This document shows, piece by piece, positions 20,703 through 30,700 of a stretch of 64,000 nucleotides of DNA (position 1 is the first letter of the stretch; every line of letters begins with the position of its first letter). The stretch spans positions 1 through 64,000 of the forward strand of contig NZ_JAMQAW010000052.1 in assembly GCF_023701525.1 (NCBI RefSeq), written 5' to 3'. Position numbers and translations under genes: made by a program. A model generated the notes under the pieces. It worked only from the letters and a program-made list of their open reading frames with translations. It was not told where the DNA came from and did no database searches. This DNA comes from Streptomyces albipurpureus (GTDB taxonomy: Bacteria > Actinomycetota > Actinomycetes > Streptomycetales > Streptomycetaceae).

Positions 20703-21998
20703 ATGGCTTCCGCTACGCGTGCGCGGCGCGCCGCCCGGGGGCAGTCCCCGGCCAGGTCCGCGGCACCTCCCCAGGGAGCCGTCGCACCCCGGCTCAAGGG
20801 ACGACCCGGACACTTCGGCTCGTTCCGACTGCAACAATTCGTACTGATCGAAATCGCCGCCGCACTGCTGCTGGTGGCCTGGGTGATCGATGCCCTGCTG
20901 CTGGTACCGGCGGCGGCGGTCGCCTCCGTGCTGGTGCTCCTCGCCCTCCTGCGCAGACATCGGCGATCGCTGCCCGAATGGCTCTCCACCGTGCTGGCCC
21001 TGCGCTCCCGGACCCGCAAGGCCGCGTCCCTGGTGCTGCCACCGGACACCGAGCCGGGACTGGCACCCGCCGTGGAATGCGATCCGGCCCTGCGGACGTA
21101 CACCTTCAGTGACCGGGATCGACGCCCGGTCGGGATGATCGGCGACGGCACCTTCCTGACCGCGGTCCTCCAGGTCGAATCAGGACCCACCGCCCTCCGC
21201 CCGGAGCGCACCGCACGACCGCTGCCCGTCTCACTCGTCCGTGATGTGCTGGAAGTGGACGGCATCCGGCTGGAGTCCGCGCAGATCGTCCAGCACACCC
21301 AGCCCGCGCCCGCCCCGCATCTGCCCGAGCAGTCGGTGGCCGCACGCAACTACGCGCCCCTCCAGGCCCAGACGGGCTCCCCCGCGCTCCGGATCACCTG
21401 GATCGCGCTCAAGCTCGATCCCGAACTCTGCCCCGAGGCCGTGGCGGCCCGCGGTGGGGGGTTGGAGGGGGCACAGAAGTGCCTGGTGCGGACGGCGGAC
21501 CAGTTGGCGAGCCGACTGGCGGGGGCCGGATTCACCGCGACCGTGCTGACGGAGCCGGAGTTGATCGCCGCCATCGCCACCTCCACCTGCGCCAGCCCGC
21601 TGGCCATCGCCCAGGCCGGTCGCGCGGACGCGCCCACCCGGCGCACCCAGGAGACCTCCCGCACCTGGCGCGTGGACGACCGCCGGCACACCACGTACTG
21701 GATGGGCCGCTGGCCGCAACTGGGCGGCGGCGGCGCCTCCATGCCCCAGTTGGTCGCACTGCTCACCTCGATCCCCGCGCTGGCCACGACCTTCAGCCTC
21801 ACCCTGGGGCAGGGCGACCGGCAGGGAGTGACCGTGACCGGTCATGTTCGTATCACCGGTCGCAGCGACGAGGAACTCGTCACCGCCCGCCATGAACTGG
21901 AGCGCGCCGCCCGGGGAGTCCGTACCGGACTGGTACGCCTCGATCGGGAGCAGCTGCCCGGAATGCTCGCCACACTGCCGCTCGGGGGAGCCCGCTGA
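20703..21998 (+). CDS. eccE: Type VII secretion protein EccE
   Basis: EccE sits at the edge of the ESX membrane complex. The 431-residue protein starts with a basic, disordered segment, has two hydrophobic segments at about 45-85 (FVLIEIAAALLLVAWVIDALLLV...), then a cytosolic domain typical of EccE. I chose the ATG at 20703, preceded by GGGGGACGG, over the in-frame TTG at 20673. Its stop overlaps the next start as TGATG, so the two are translationally coupled. Sequence conservation in EccE is low, so the name rests partly on context. Confidence 0.85.
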   Translation: MASATRARRAARGQSPARSAAPPQGAVAPRLKGRPGHFGSFRLQQFVLIEIAAALLLVAWVIDALLLVPAAAVASVLVLLALLRRHRRSLPEWLSTVLALRSRTRKAASLVLPPDTEPGLAPAVECDPALRTYTFSDRDRRPVGMIGDGTFLTAVLQVESGPTALRPERTARPLPVSLVRDVLEVDGIRLESAQIVQHTQPAPAPHLPEQSVAARNYAPLQAQTGSPALRITWIALKLDPELCPEAVAARGGGLEGAQKCLVRTADQLASRLAGAGFTATVLTEPELIAAIATSTCASPLAIAQAGRADAPTRRTQETSRTWRVDDRRHTTYWMGRWPQLGGGGASMPQLVALLTSIPALATTFSLTLGQGDRQGVTVTGHVRITGRSDEELVTARHELERAARGVRTGLVRLDREQLPGMLATLPLGGAR

Positions 21999-22717
21999 TG
22001 CCATCACCCACGGCCAGACCGCGCACCGGTCTGGGACTGATCGGACCGCGCCGCGACCGGCATGAACTGCCGTTGGACCAGCTCGCTCCGCTGGCGCTGC
22101 CGGTGGGCGACGACGGGATGGTCATCGGCGTGGACGCCGAGGGCCGGCCGTCCGTGCTCGGTATCAATCGCCCCACACCGTATGACGTCACCCTGATCGG
22201 CGGTCTGTGGACGGCACAGGTACTGGCGCTACGGGCGGCGGCCACGGGCGCCCGGGTGACGGTCGAGACCGGTCGGGCACCCGCCTGGACCGCACTGGCA
22301 CAGGCCGCCGGCGGCGGTCAGCAGTGCATCTCCCTGCACGACGTGGGTCGGGTGCCGCCCCAGGGCCCCTCGGCGGGGAGCCCGGTGGTGGTGGTCCGTG
22401 ACTGCGGGATGCGCCCGCCCCGGGGGCGGGTGGTGTCCGGTCCCTGGCAGTCGGTGCTGACGCTGCTGCCGTACCTCAGCCCGGTCGCGCCACGGCTGAT
22501 GGAGAAGTCGGGCGTGGTCGGTGTCCAGCGGGTGTCTCCGGACGAGGCCGGCCGGATCGGCCGCATCATGCATCTACCGGGGGCCGAGACCGAGGCGCTG
22601 TCCACTCTTGCTGACGGTGTGACGCTCTGGTGTACGGCTCGTGATCGGCAGTTCGTCATGACCCAGGCGACCGACGCCGAGACCGGATTGTTGGGCAGCG
22701 CCCGACGGATGGACTGA
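21998..22717 (+). CDS. ESX-locus protein of unknown function
   Basis: This 239-residue protein is translationally coupled to eccE. It has no signal peptide or membrane helix. The sequence alternates short hydrophobic strands (VTLIGGLWTAQVLALRAAATGARVTVETG) with glycines, resembling a nucleotide-binding or degenerate ATPase-like fold, but no Walker motif is present. The C-terminus is rich in charged residues. I do not recognise a named family. Position suggests an accessory part of the Streptomyces ESX machine. Confidence 0.75.
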   Translation: MPSPTARPRTGLGLIGPRRDRHELPLDQLAPLALPVGDDGMVIGVDAEGRPSVLGINRPTPYDVTLIGGLWTAQVLALRAAATGARVTVETGRAPAWTALAQAAGGGQQCISLHDVGRVPPQGPSAGSPVVVVRDCGMRPPRGRVVSGPWQSVLTLLPYLSPVAPRLMEKSGVVGVQRVSPDEAGRIGRIMHLPGAETEALSTLADGVTLWCTARDRQFVMTQATDAETGLLGSARRMD

Positions 22718-23035
22718 GCGCTTTACCACGCAGGGAGTTGACCGGCTTTATCCGGTTTTTCCCTGGCGTTTTGTTTACCGCGTTGTGGGCATTGGCCACT
22801 TGGGGACCACCCGTGCCGTACGGGACGGTAGCCAACGGGTGGTCGGCCCTGCCGGAGGGGCCTTGTTGACGATTAGGGTGGTAGGGAGAGCGGCGGAAGA
22901 CCCTGCGGGAACCTCGCCGCGGAACCTGAGGGGACACCGGCCGCGGCCCACAGGGAGAGAGCCGGGCCGATCGGGACAGAGCGGTCGCCCCCACCCACGA
23001 CGGCACCAGGGTGCTCGACCACACCAGGAGGCACA
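22718..23035. other. Gene-free stretch before the EspI-like gene
   Basis: These 318 bases contain one hairpin near the left end (22731-22765) and otherwise no convincing reading frame. The right part must hold the promoter of the EspI-like gene; no clear -35/-10 pair could be picked out. AGGAGG lies at 23026-23031. Confidence 0.6.
22731..22765 (+). terminator. Terminator hairpin after the eccE unit
   Basis: An outer stem CAGGGA/TCCCTG and an inner stem ACCGG/CCGGT enclose the loop CTTTAT, with a run of five T in the descending arm. It lies 14 bases past the stop of the preceding gene. Confidence 0.6.
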
Positions 23036-26000
23036 GTGAACAGCGATCGGGACGAGATCCGCGGGGGATGGGTCCCTGCCGATGAGTCCGACGCGGAGCC
23101 CGCCGAGATGACGGGTGAGTTCACCATCGACTACACCCCGCCGGCCTGGTACACGCAGAACGCGTCGGGTGACCCCTCGGGCTCCGGGGCTGGTCATACC
23201 GCGCCTCCGCCGCCCAACGGGGCGCCGGTCGCGGTGCCCGGGCTGCCCACGGGGAGTGGGTTCGAGCCGAGTTGGACTCAGCAGCCGATGCCCCAGCCGC
23301 CGATGACCCAGCAGTCGGGTGAGCAGTCGGGTGAGCAGTCGGGCCAGCCCGCTGGACACCTTCCGGGGCCTTCCCGAGGTCAGCTCTCGACAGGGACTCC
23401 CCCACCGCTTCCGCAGAGCGAAGGACACTCCCCCTCGACTGCTGGCGTTGCCGCCTCTTCGGGTGCTGTTCCCGCTGCCGGGGCCATTCCGGTTTCGGCC
23501 GCGCCTGCCGTGCCGGCCGTTGACGGTTCTCCCAGCACGGAACCCCCGACCGGGAGGGTGACGGGCGAGCCCCTGACGGGTACGGCAGCTGACGGCGGGC
23601 CCGTTCCCCGTACGGCTCCCGAGTCGCCGAGTGAACCCATGACGCATCCAACCGCCGCAGCCGTCGCGGAATCGACTCCCCTCGCCCAGAGCGCCCATGA
23701 GCCGGAGTCCTTGGACCAGGGCTCTGAGTCAGTCCAGGCGCCGACCGGGCTCGCTGACCCGGCCGCCGGGCAGGGACAACTGAGCCACTCGGCCACCGCT
23801 GAGCCCGCGCACTCCGAGCCCTTCGGGGGCGGCGATGTGGAGAGCGGCGCGACCATGCGCTTCTCCCCCGCCGCGCTGAAGCAGGAGATCGCGCGACGGG
23901 ACGCGGCGGCGCAGCAGGAGGGCGCCGGGGCGCCCGCGTCCCACGACGACGTTTCCCGGACCGCCGGGACGGACCAGGCCGAGGTGGACGAAGCCGCGGC
24001 CGTGGATCGTCCTTCGGTCGGACCGCCACCAGCGGAGCCGGCGAGCATCGCCGACGCACGGCGGCAGGCCGAACCCGCCGATCGGACGCCGGCCCCCGTG
24101 GCCGAGCCCTCGCCCCCGACCGTGGACGAGGTGTCGGTGTCCCGGGCCGCGACCGATGAGGCCGCCGTGGCTGATCTCGCTCCACCTGGGGTCCCGGATC
24201 AGCATGTCCTTCCGCGGGCGGTCCCGGATCAGCAGCACCCCATCGGGGACGCCGCGGATGATCGGACTTCCGGTTCCGGTCCCCAGGACGCGGTTGCGGC
24301 GGCATCCGCTGCCCCGGCCGCGCTACCCGCGCCGGCACATCCCTGGTCTCCTGGCGCTCAGCCGCCCGATGCCGCGCTGCCCCCGCTTCCGCCCGCTTTC
24401 CAGCCCGCGGCTCCCGCATCGGCGCCGCAGTGGCCGGTGTCCCCGCAGAGTTCGGAGCAGTCGGCGCCGCCGCCGCTGCCCGCTGTCCCCCAGGGCGGGC
24501 CCGCGCCGGGCTATGGCTTCCCTCACCCGAGCGTGCCGCACCACGCGGGCGGGCCGGACCAGAGTGGGTACGGCTATCCGCCACAGGCTCCGCCCGCTCC
24601 TCAGGGGCCCTATGCGACACCTGGCCCCCAGCAGTATCAGGGACCCCAGGGGCATCACGGGCTTCCACCAGCACCGGGTCCCCAGGGGGTGCCGGGCCAG
24701 CCGTCGGCCCCGAGTCAGCCTGCGGTGGCCGCGCAGTCGGGGTTCCCGGCTCAGCACCAGGCGCCCAACGCCCCCGTACCTCAGCCGCCGCAGCAGCTGG
24801 GGCAGCCGGTGGAACCCGCGCTACCAGGGCCGCTCCCCGTACCGCAGCAGCCCAGCACCGCGCCGGGGCCCGGCGGTTACGGCTTCCCCCAACCGCCGAA
24901 CCCGCCAGGCCCCCTCCCCGGCGTCCAGCAGCATCCGCCCGCACCGGCGCAGGTGCAGGCGCCGCCGCCCGGATACGGCTATCCGCAGCAGCCCCAGGCC
25001 GGTGACCAGGCATCACTTCCGTTGCCGCCGCAGCGCCCCGGTCCCGCTGAGCCGCCCGTACAGCAGGCCCCGCACACGCAGCAGGCCCCGCCCGCGCAAC
25101 AGGCGCCACCCGTACAGCAGCCCCCGTCCGCGTATCAGCAGAGTCAGCCACCGGCCGGTCCGCCCGCCCCCGTGGGCCAGCCCGTCGACCCTCGGGCCGG
25201 GGCGGCTTGGCCGACTCCCGTGACACACGATCAGCGCGAGCGATCGGTGCCCGGAGCGCCGCTTGGCTACACGGCGGCCGTGGAGCTGTCATCGGACCGG
25301 CTGTTGCGCAACAACCGGCAGAAGCCCAAGTCGAGCCGTAGCCCTTCGGGCGCCTCACGGTTCAAGCTCGGCGGCAAGAAGGAGGAGGCCGAGCGGCTGC
25401 GCAAGCTCGATCTCATCCGTACGCCGGTGCTGTCCTGCTATCGGATCGCGGTGATCAGCCTCAAGGGCGGTGTCGGCAAGACCACCACGACCACCGCACT
25501 GGGTTCGACGTTGGCGACCGAGCGTCAGGACAAGATCCTGGCCATCGACGCCAACCCGGACGCGGGCACGCTCGGCCGTCGGGTGCGCCGGGAGACCGGG
25601 GCCACCATCCGGGACCTGGTCCAGGCGATCCCGTACCTCCATTCGTATATGGACATCCGGCGGTTCACCTCGCAGGCCCCGTCCGGACTGGAGATCATCG
25701 CCAACGATGTGGACCCGGCGGTCTCGACGGCGTTCAACGACGAGGACTACCGACGGGCCATCGAGGTGTTGGGCCGTCAGTACCCGATCATCCTCACGGA
25801 CTCGGGCACCGGGCTGCTCTACAGCGCGATGCGGGGGGTGCTGGATCTCGCCGATCAGTTGATCATCGTCTCCACACCGTCGGTGGATGGTGCCAGCAGT
25901 GCGTCGACGACGCTCGACTGGCTGTCCGCGCATGGCTACGCGGATCTGGTGCAGCGTTCGGTGACGGTGATCTCCGGAGTCCGCGAGACCGGCAAGATGA

Positions 26001-26713
26001 TCAAGGTCGAGGACATCGTGCAGCACTTCCAGACGCGCTGCCGGGGAGTGGTCGTCGTACCGTTCGACGAGCATCTCGCGGCGGGTGCCGAAGTCGATCT
26101 GGACATGATGCGGCCCAAGACGCGTGAGGCGTACTTCAATCTCTCCGCGCTGATCGCGGAGGACTTCGTCCGGGCCCAGCAGCAGCAGGGGCTGTGGACC
26201 GCATCGAACGGCAATGCACCGCCGACGATGGCACCGCCGATGCCCGGCCACCAGGGCGCTCCGGCGGCGCAGCAGCCGGGCGTGCCCGGGCAGCACACAG
26301 GACAGGGCGGGCAGCAGTACGGGCAGCCGGGCGGGCCGGCGCAGGGGCCCTACGGTCAGCCGGGGCCCCCTCAGCAAGGGGCCGGTGCCCCCTACGGCGG
26401 CGCTCCGCAGCAGCAGTCCTACCCGCCACAGGGTTGGCAGTTGCAGCCCGGGCAGGGGCAGCAGCCACCGGCGCAGCCGACGAGTCCGCCGGGATTCCCC
26501 GCGCAGGCTCCGCATCACCCGGGTCCCGCACAGCCGGGTCCCCAGCACCCCGGGGCCCAGCAGCCGGGACATGGTCAGCAGGGAAACCCGGGGCAGTCGG
26601 CAGGGCAGGGCCAACCGGGTGGTTCCGAGCCGCCAGAACCCCAGGCTCCGCTCCCCCCGAACACCTGGCCGCCACAGCAACCGCCGCACCCGCCACAGGC
26701 CCCACCGCAGTAG
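23036..26713 (+). CDS. EspI-like protein: Pro/Gln-rich arm plus MinD/ParA ATPase
   Basis: This 1225-residue ESX-associated protein has three parts. Residues 1 to about 740 are disordered and rich in Pro, Gln, Ala and Gly. A basic linker follows (about 745-800). Residues 800-1045 are a MinD/ParA ATPase with the deviant Walker A KGGVGKTT (about 809-817) and DANPDAGT. The last 180 residues are again Pro/Gln-rich. Mycobacterial EspI has the same order and is linked to ESX-1 control, but is about half this length. The GTG start has AGGAGG four bases upstream. A tight hairpin follows the stop. Confidence 0.85.
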   Translation: MNSDRDEIRGGWVPADESDAEPAEMTGEFTIDYTPPAWYTQNASGDPSGSGAGHTAPPPPNGAPVAVPGLPTGSGFEPSWTQQPMPQPPMTQQSGEQSGEQSGQPAGHLPGPSRGQLSTGTPPPLPQSEGHSPSTAGVAASSGAVPAAGAIPVSAAPAVPAVDGSPSTEPPTGRVTGEPLTGTAADGGPVPRTAPESPSEPMTHPTAAAVAESTPLAQSAHEPESLDQGSESVQAPTGLADPAAGQGQLSHSATAEPAHSEPFGGGDVESGATMRFSPAALKQEIARRDAAAQQEGAGAPASHDDVSRTAGTDQAEVDEAAAVDRPSVGPPPAEPASIADARRQAEPADRTPAPVAEPSPPTVDEVSVSRAATDEAAVADLAPPGVPDQHVLPRAVPDQQHPIGDAADDRTSGSGPQDAVAAASAAPAALPAPAHPWSPGAQPPDAALPPLPPAFQPAAPASAPQWPVSPQSSEQSAPPPLPAVPQGGPAPGYGFPHPSVPHHAGGPDQSGYGYPPQAPPAPQGPYATPGPQQYQGPQGHHGLPPAPGPQGVPGQPSAPSQPAVAAQSGFPAQHQAPNAPVPQPPQQLGQPVEPALPGPLPVPQQPSTAPGPGGYGFPQPPNPPGPLPGVQQHPPAPAQVQAPPPGYGYPQQPQAGDQASLPLPPQRPGPAEPPVQQAPHTQQAPPAQQAPPVQQPPSAYQQSQPPAGPPAPVGQPVDPRAGAAWPTPVTHDQRERSVPGAPLGYTAAVELSSDRLLRNNRQKPKSSRSPSGASRFKLGGKKEEAERLRKLDLIRTPVLSCYRIAVISLKGGVGKTTTTTALGSTLATERQDKILAIDANPDAGTLGRRVRRETGATIRDLVQAIPYLHSYMDIRRFTSQAPSGLEIIANDVDPAVSTAFNDEDYRRAIEVLGRQYPIILTDSGTGLLYSAMRGVLDLADQLIIVSTPSVDGASSASTTLDWLSAHGYADLVQRSVTVISGVRETGKMIKVEDIVQHFQTRCRGVVVVPFDEHLAAGAEVDLDMMRPKTREAYFNLSALIAEDFVRAQQQQGLWTASNGNAPPTMAPPMPGHQGAPAAQQPGVPGQHTGQGGQQYGQPGGPAQGPYGQPGPPQQGAGAPYGGAPQQQSYPPQGWQLQPGQGQQPPAQPTSPPGFPAQAPHHPGPAQPGPQHPGAQQPGHGQQGNPGQSAGQGQPGGSEPPEPQAPLPPNTWPPQQPPHPPQAPPQ

Positions 26714-26726
26714 CTCCCTCCACCTG

Positions 26727-26753
26727 GGCCCATACCGCCGAGCGGTATGGGCC
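26727..26753 (+). terminator. Perfect 12-bp terminator hairpin
   Basis: Arms 26727-26738 and 26742-26753 pair perfectly with the loop CGA, 13 bases past the stop of the EspI-like gene. It separates the ESX locus from the ABC importer operon. Confidence 0.75.
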
Positions 26754-26792
26754 GAGGTGCGCCTATGTCCCTGACACCCGGTCAGCGGGTCG

Positions 26793-26821
26793 TTGACCCG
26801 CGGAACCGCCCTTGATAGACG
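26793..26821 (+). promoter_or_regulatory. Candidate housekeeping promoter of the ABC importer operon
   Basis: TTGACC (26793-26798) and TAGACG (26816-26821) are spaced by 17 bases. The -35 is close to the Streptomyces HrdB consensus and the -10 is weaker. The site is 70 bases upstream of the TTG start of the binding-protein gene. Confidence 0.4.
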
Positions 26822-26891
26822 TCGCTTCACCGATGGTCCGGCCAGCAACCGGCCATCTGCTCCCCGTGAGTGATGACGCGAGGTCACCAAC

Positions 26892-28703
26892 TTGGCCACA
26901 GAGCTCTCGGCCCGTATGCGCCACACGCTCGCCTTCGGCGTCGCGGTGCTTGTGGCGGCCCTGTCGGCGCAGCCGGTACGGGCGGCGGATGACGGCGAGC
27001 GGGTGCTGTCGGTGGCCGTCTCCCAGAGCGTGGACTCACTGAGCCCGTTTCTGGCCCAGCGACTGGTCGCCATCACCGTTCATCGGCTGATCTACGAGAA
27101 TCTCACCAACTACGACGTCCGCGACGGGCGCGCGATCCCTGGTCTCGCCACCGCCTGGACCTCCTCGCCGTCCAAGCTCATCTGGACCTACACCATCCGG
27201 TCCAACTCGCGATGGTCCGATGGGGAACCGGTCACCGCCGAGGACGCGGCATGGACGTTCAACACCATGATGAGCGATCCACGGGCGGCGACCGCCAACG
27301 GTAGTTTCACGGCGAATTTCCGCAAGGTCACCGCACCCGATCCTCGGACGCTGGTCATCGAACTGAAGAAGCCGCAGGCCACGATGTTGGCGCTCGATGT
27401 TCCGATCGTGCCGAAGCATCAGTGGGAGAAGGTGCGGAACTTCTCCTCCTTCAACAACGACCAGAAGTTCCCGATCGTGGGGAACGGTCCGTTCATCCTG
27501 ACCGATTTCCAGGTGGACCGGTTCATCAGGCTGCGGCCGAACAAGGACTTCTGGCGAGGTGCTCCGCACTTCGACGAACTGGTGCTCACCTACTACAAGG
27601 ACGGGGACGCGGCGGTCGCGGCCCTCCGAAAGGGCGAGGTCTCCTTCGTACCAGGCCTCACCCCAGCGCAGGCGTCGGCGCTCTCCCGCACCGAGCGCAT
27701 CAAGGTCAATGACGCGCCGGGCCGCCGCTTCCTCGCCCTGGCCACCAACCCCGGGGCACGCTCCCAGGACGGTCAGCGCTTCGGCAGCGGCCATCGCGCC
27801 CTACTCGATCCCGGTGTGCGCAAGGCCCTCTTCCATGCCACCGATCGGCGAACCATTGTCGAGAAGGTGTTCCGGGGCCATGCCGTGGAGGGCGCGGGAT
27901 ACATTCCGCCACGGTTCACCCCGTATTTCTGGAAACCGCCCGCTGGGCAGCGGATCGGTTATGAACCGGGAAAGGCGGCAGAACTGCTCGACCAGGCCGG
28001 CTACCGCCGCAAGGGAAACGGAAAGCGCCGGGACAAGAACGGGCGACCGCTGGAGTTCCGCGTCCTGTGCCATGCCACGGACCCCAATGACAAGGCCATT
28101 GGCCGATATCTTCAGGAGTGGTGGGGCAGGCTCGGCATCGGATTGCAGCTCGACTGTCGGGACAATGTCTCCGACCCCTGGCTGAGCGGTGACTACGACC
28201 TCGCTTTCGATGGCTGGTCGGTCAGTCCCGATCCGGACTTCGTCCTGTCGATCCACACCTGCGCCGCCCTTCCCGCCACTGCCCGCGATACCGGCTCAAC
28301 CGACAACTTCATCTGCGATCGACGGTTTGACGAGTTGTATGCCAAGCAATCCGTGGAGTACGACGCACCACAGCGCGCCGAACTGGTGAAGAAGATGCAG
28401 TCACGGCTCTACGACACGGGCTATCTGAACATTCTGGCGTACCCCAACGCCGTTGAGGCCTATCGCACCGACCAGATCGCCTCGATCACCACGATGCCCG
28501 AATCCGGGGGCAATATCTGGGGGCAGGACGGCTACTGGAGTTGGTGGTCGGCGAAGCCGGCAGCCGGCGCCGGTGCGGGTGCGTCGGGTCAGCCGTCCGC
28601 CGCGGCGGTGCTCTCCGGGATGGGAACGGCCCTGGCCGGCGCGGCTCTGGTCGCCGCCGTGATCGGCTGGCGGCGGCGGGCCACGGCGGATGACCGTGAG
28701 TAG
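26892..28703 (+). CDS. Oligopeptide ABC transporter substrate-binding protein
   Basis: This 603-residue protein of the DppA/OppA (SBP family 5) type begins with a signal peptide ending near VRAADDGE. It shows the family landmarks YENLTNYD, ATAWTSSPSKLIWTYTIR and RWSDGEPVTAEDAAWTF. It has no lipobox Cys. Instead a Gly/Ala-rich linker and a C-terminal membrane helix (MGTALAGAALVAAVIGWRRR) follow the binding domain, so it is probably tethered by its C-terminus. The TTG start at 26892 has GAGG eight bases upstream, better than the ATG at 26916. It is the first gene of a five-gene operon. Confidence 0.9.
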   Translation: MATELSARMRHTLAFGVAVLVAALSAQPVRAADDGERVLSVAVSQSVDSLSPFLAQRLVAITVHRLIYENLTNYDVRDGRAIPGLATAWTSSPSKLIWTYTIRSNSRWSDGEPVTAEDAAWTFNTMMSDPRAATANGSFTANFRKVTAPDPRTLVIELKKPQATMLALDVPIVPKHQWEKVRNFSSFNNDQKFPIVGNGPFILTDFQVDRFIRLRPNKDFWRGAPHFDELVLTYYKDGDAAVAALRKGEVSFVPGLTPAQASALSRTERIKVNDAPGRRFLALATNPGARSQDGQRFGSGHRALLDPGVRKALFHATDRRTIVEKVFRGHAVEGAGYIPPRFTPYFWKPPAGQRIGYEPGKAAELLDQAGYRRKGNGKRRDKNGRPLEFRVLCHATDPNDKAIGRYLQEWWGRLGIGLQLDCRDNVSDPWLSGDYDLAFDGWSVSPDPDFVLSIHTCAALPATARDTGSTDNFICDRRFDELYAKQSVEYDAPQRAELVKKMQSRLYDTGYLNILAYPNAVEAYRTDQIASITTMPESGGNIWGQDGYWSWWSAKPAAGAGAGASGQPSAAAVLSGMGTALAGAALVAAVIGWRRRATADDRE

Positions 28704-28790
28704 CCGCCTGCGGGGCGTCTCCTCGGCCCTGGCCGGGGTGGTCTGGCGACGCTGCCCCGCACCGGGGACGCCGACGATCGGGAGCCGGCG

Positions 28791-29816
28791 ATGACGGCGA
28801 CCACGGCGGTGGTCGCACCCGCCCCAGTGGACCGGAAGCGGACGGGCTATCTCCGCTATGGGGCGGGCAAGCTGGGTGGTGCGCTCATCTCGCTGGTCGC
28901 GGTCCTGGTCACCGGCTTCTTCCTGTTCCGGATCATCCCCGGCGATCCGGTGAAGGCCATGACCCATGGAATGCCGACCTCGGCCGAACAGCTGGCGACC
29001 CTCCGCGGCCAGTTCGGGCTGGATCTCCCCCTCTGGCGGCAGTTCACCGACTACTGCGGCAAGGCGCTCACGGGCGATCTCGGCCTCTCCTACCAGTTCC
29101 ACGCACCCGTGGGGGAGCTCATCGCGCAGAAGCTGCCCGCCACCCTGCTGCTGACCGGAACCGCCGTACTGCTCTACTCGACCCTCGGCCTCTGGCTCGG
29201 CACCCGCTCCGCCTGGCGGCACGGCGGAAGGGCGGATCGGCTCACCACCGGTGTGGCGCTGACCCTGTGGTCCGTGCCGTCCTTCTGGCTGGGACTGTTG
29301 TTGATCATCACCTTCGCCGTGGGGGTGGGCCCACTGCCGGGGCTCTTTCCCACCGGGGGGATGGAGTCGGGTGGCGAGCGGGGTTTCGCGTATGCCATCG
29401 ATGTGGCACACCACCTGGTGCTGCCGGTCCTCACCCTGGTCGCGGTGGGCTATGCGCAGACGCTGCTGGTGGTGCGCTCCTCCCTGCTGGACGAAATGGG
29501 CGGCGACTATCTGACGACCGCCCGGGCCAAAGGGCTGCGGGACGCTGCCGTACGCCGTCGCCATGCGGTGCCCAACGCGCTGCTGCCGACGGTGACCATG
29601 GTCTTCATCAATCTGGGCCATGTGGTGGCCGGTTCGATCCTGGTGGAGACGGTGTTCTCCTGGCCGGGCCTCGGCGGCCTCTTCTACCAGGCACTCAGCG
29701 TCCCCGATCTGCCCCTGGTCCAGGGGCTCTTCATCGTCTTCGCCGGAGCCATGATCGTGATGAACCTGCTGGCCGATCTGATCTATCCGCTGCTGGACCC
29801 ACGGGTGCGCCGATGA
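28791..29816 (+). CDS. ABC transporter permease (DppB type)
   Basis: This is the first membrane subunit of the peptide importer. The 341-residue protein has six predicted membrane segments, the family N-terminal segment RIIPGDPVKAM, and the EAA-type coupling loop (DYLTTARAKGLRDAAVRRRHAVPNALLP) that contacts the ATPases. The ATG has GGGAG six bases upstream and lies 87 bases after the binding-protein gene. Its stop overlaps the next start as ATGA. Confidence 0.93.
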   Translation: MTATTAVVAPAPVDRKRTGYLRYGAGKLGGALISLVAVLVTGFFLFRIIPGDPVKAMTHGMPTSAEQLATLRGQFGLDLPLWRQFTDYCGKALTGDLGLSYQFHAPVGELIAQKLPATLLLTGTAVLLYSTLGLWLGTRSAWRHGGRADRLTTGVALTLWSVPSFWLGLLLIITFAVGVGPLPGLFPTGGMESGGERGFAYAIDVAHHLVLPVLTLVAVGYAQTLLVVRSSLLDEMGGDYLTTARAKGLRDAAVRRRHAVPNALLPTVTMVFINLGHVVAGSILVETVFSWPGLGGLFYQALSVPDLPLVQGLFIVFAGAMIVMNLLADLIYPLLDPRVRR

Positions 29817-30700
29817 CCACCCCCCTGGTGTGGGCGCGCCGCCGTGACTCGCTGACTCGCTTCTGGGGGACCTACCGCCAACAGCGGACCGGGCTGTGGG
29901 GACTGACGGCGCTGCTGGTGATCGGTGCGGTCGCCCTGGCCACCCCCCTGCTGACGGACGGGGATCTGCGGAGCGTGGCCGATGCGCCCGGCGGGCCGCT
30001 GGAGGCGCCCAGTGGGGCGTTCTGGCTGGGAACCGACCAGTTCGGGCGCTCCCTGCTGGGGTTGCTGCTGTGGGGTGCCAGGATCTCGCTGGCGGTCGGG
30101 CTGCTCGCGGCGGTGCTGTCGGTGGGAATCGGCACCCTGGTCGGGGTGATCGCCGGACACTACGGCGGCTGGTTCGCCACCGCCTTGATGCGGGTGACCG
30201 ACTGGTTTCTGGTGATGCCCGCGCTGGTGCTGGCCATCGTGCTGGCGACGGTGATGTCACGGAGCCTGTGGACCGTGGTGATCGCGATCGGAGTGACCAG
30301 CTGGCCCACGACGGCACGGCTGGTACGGGCACAGACCCTCGCCGTAGAGTCCCGCCCCTACATCGAGCGCGCCAAGGCGCTCGGCGGCGGTCATGGGCAC
30401 ATCATGAGCCGCCATGTGCTGCCGAATGTGATGCCGCTGGTGCTGGCCCAGACCACCCTCGGCATCTCGACGGCGATCCTCACCGAGGCGACGCTGGCGT
30501 TCCTCGGGCTGGGCGATCCGGCGGTGGTCTCCTGGGGCGGGATGCTCCAGGACGCACGGGAGGCGGGTGCGGTCTCCTCGGGGCACTGGTGGTACCTCGC
30601 CCCACCGGGGGTGGCGATCGCGCTGGTCGCGGTGGCGTTCACCCTCTGCGGGCGAGCGGTGGAGTCGGTGCTCAACCCGAGGCTGGGGGCGGTGCGATGA
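29813..30700 (+). CDS. ABC transporter permease (DppC type)
   Basis: This is the second membrane subunit, 295 residues with about six membrane segments. The motif GTDQFGRSLLGLLLWG after the first helix is typical of DppC/OppC. The coupling loop is PYIERAKALGGGHGHIMSRHVLPNV. The ATG at 29813 overlaps the previous stop, and its own stop overlaps the next start as ATGA, so subunit synthesis is coupled. Longer open frames upstream lie inside the DppB-type gene. Confidence 0.93.
   Translation: MTTPLVWARRRDSLTRFWGTYRQQRTGLWGLTALLVIGAVALATPLLTDGDLRSVADAPGGPLEAPSGAFWLGTDQFGRSLLGLLLWGARISLAVGLLAAVLSVGIGTLVGVIAGHYGGWFATALMRVTDWFLVMPALVLAIVLATVMSRSLWTVVIAIGVTSWPTTARLVRAQTLAVESRPYIERAKALGGGHGHIMSRHVLPNVMPLVLAQTTLGISTAILTEATLAFLGLGDPAVVSWGGMLQDAREAGAVSSGHWWYLAPPGVAIALVAVAFTLCGRAVESVLNPRLGAVR

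Noticed and set aside
23121-25358. 745-residue open frame on the minus strand opposite the EspI-like gene
   Set aside because: It mirrors the Pro/Gln-rich arm and has Ala/Arg-rich composition and no recognisable domain; the + strand frame holds a clear ATPase and ribosome binding site.
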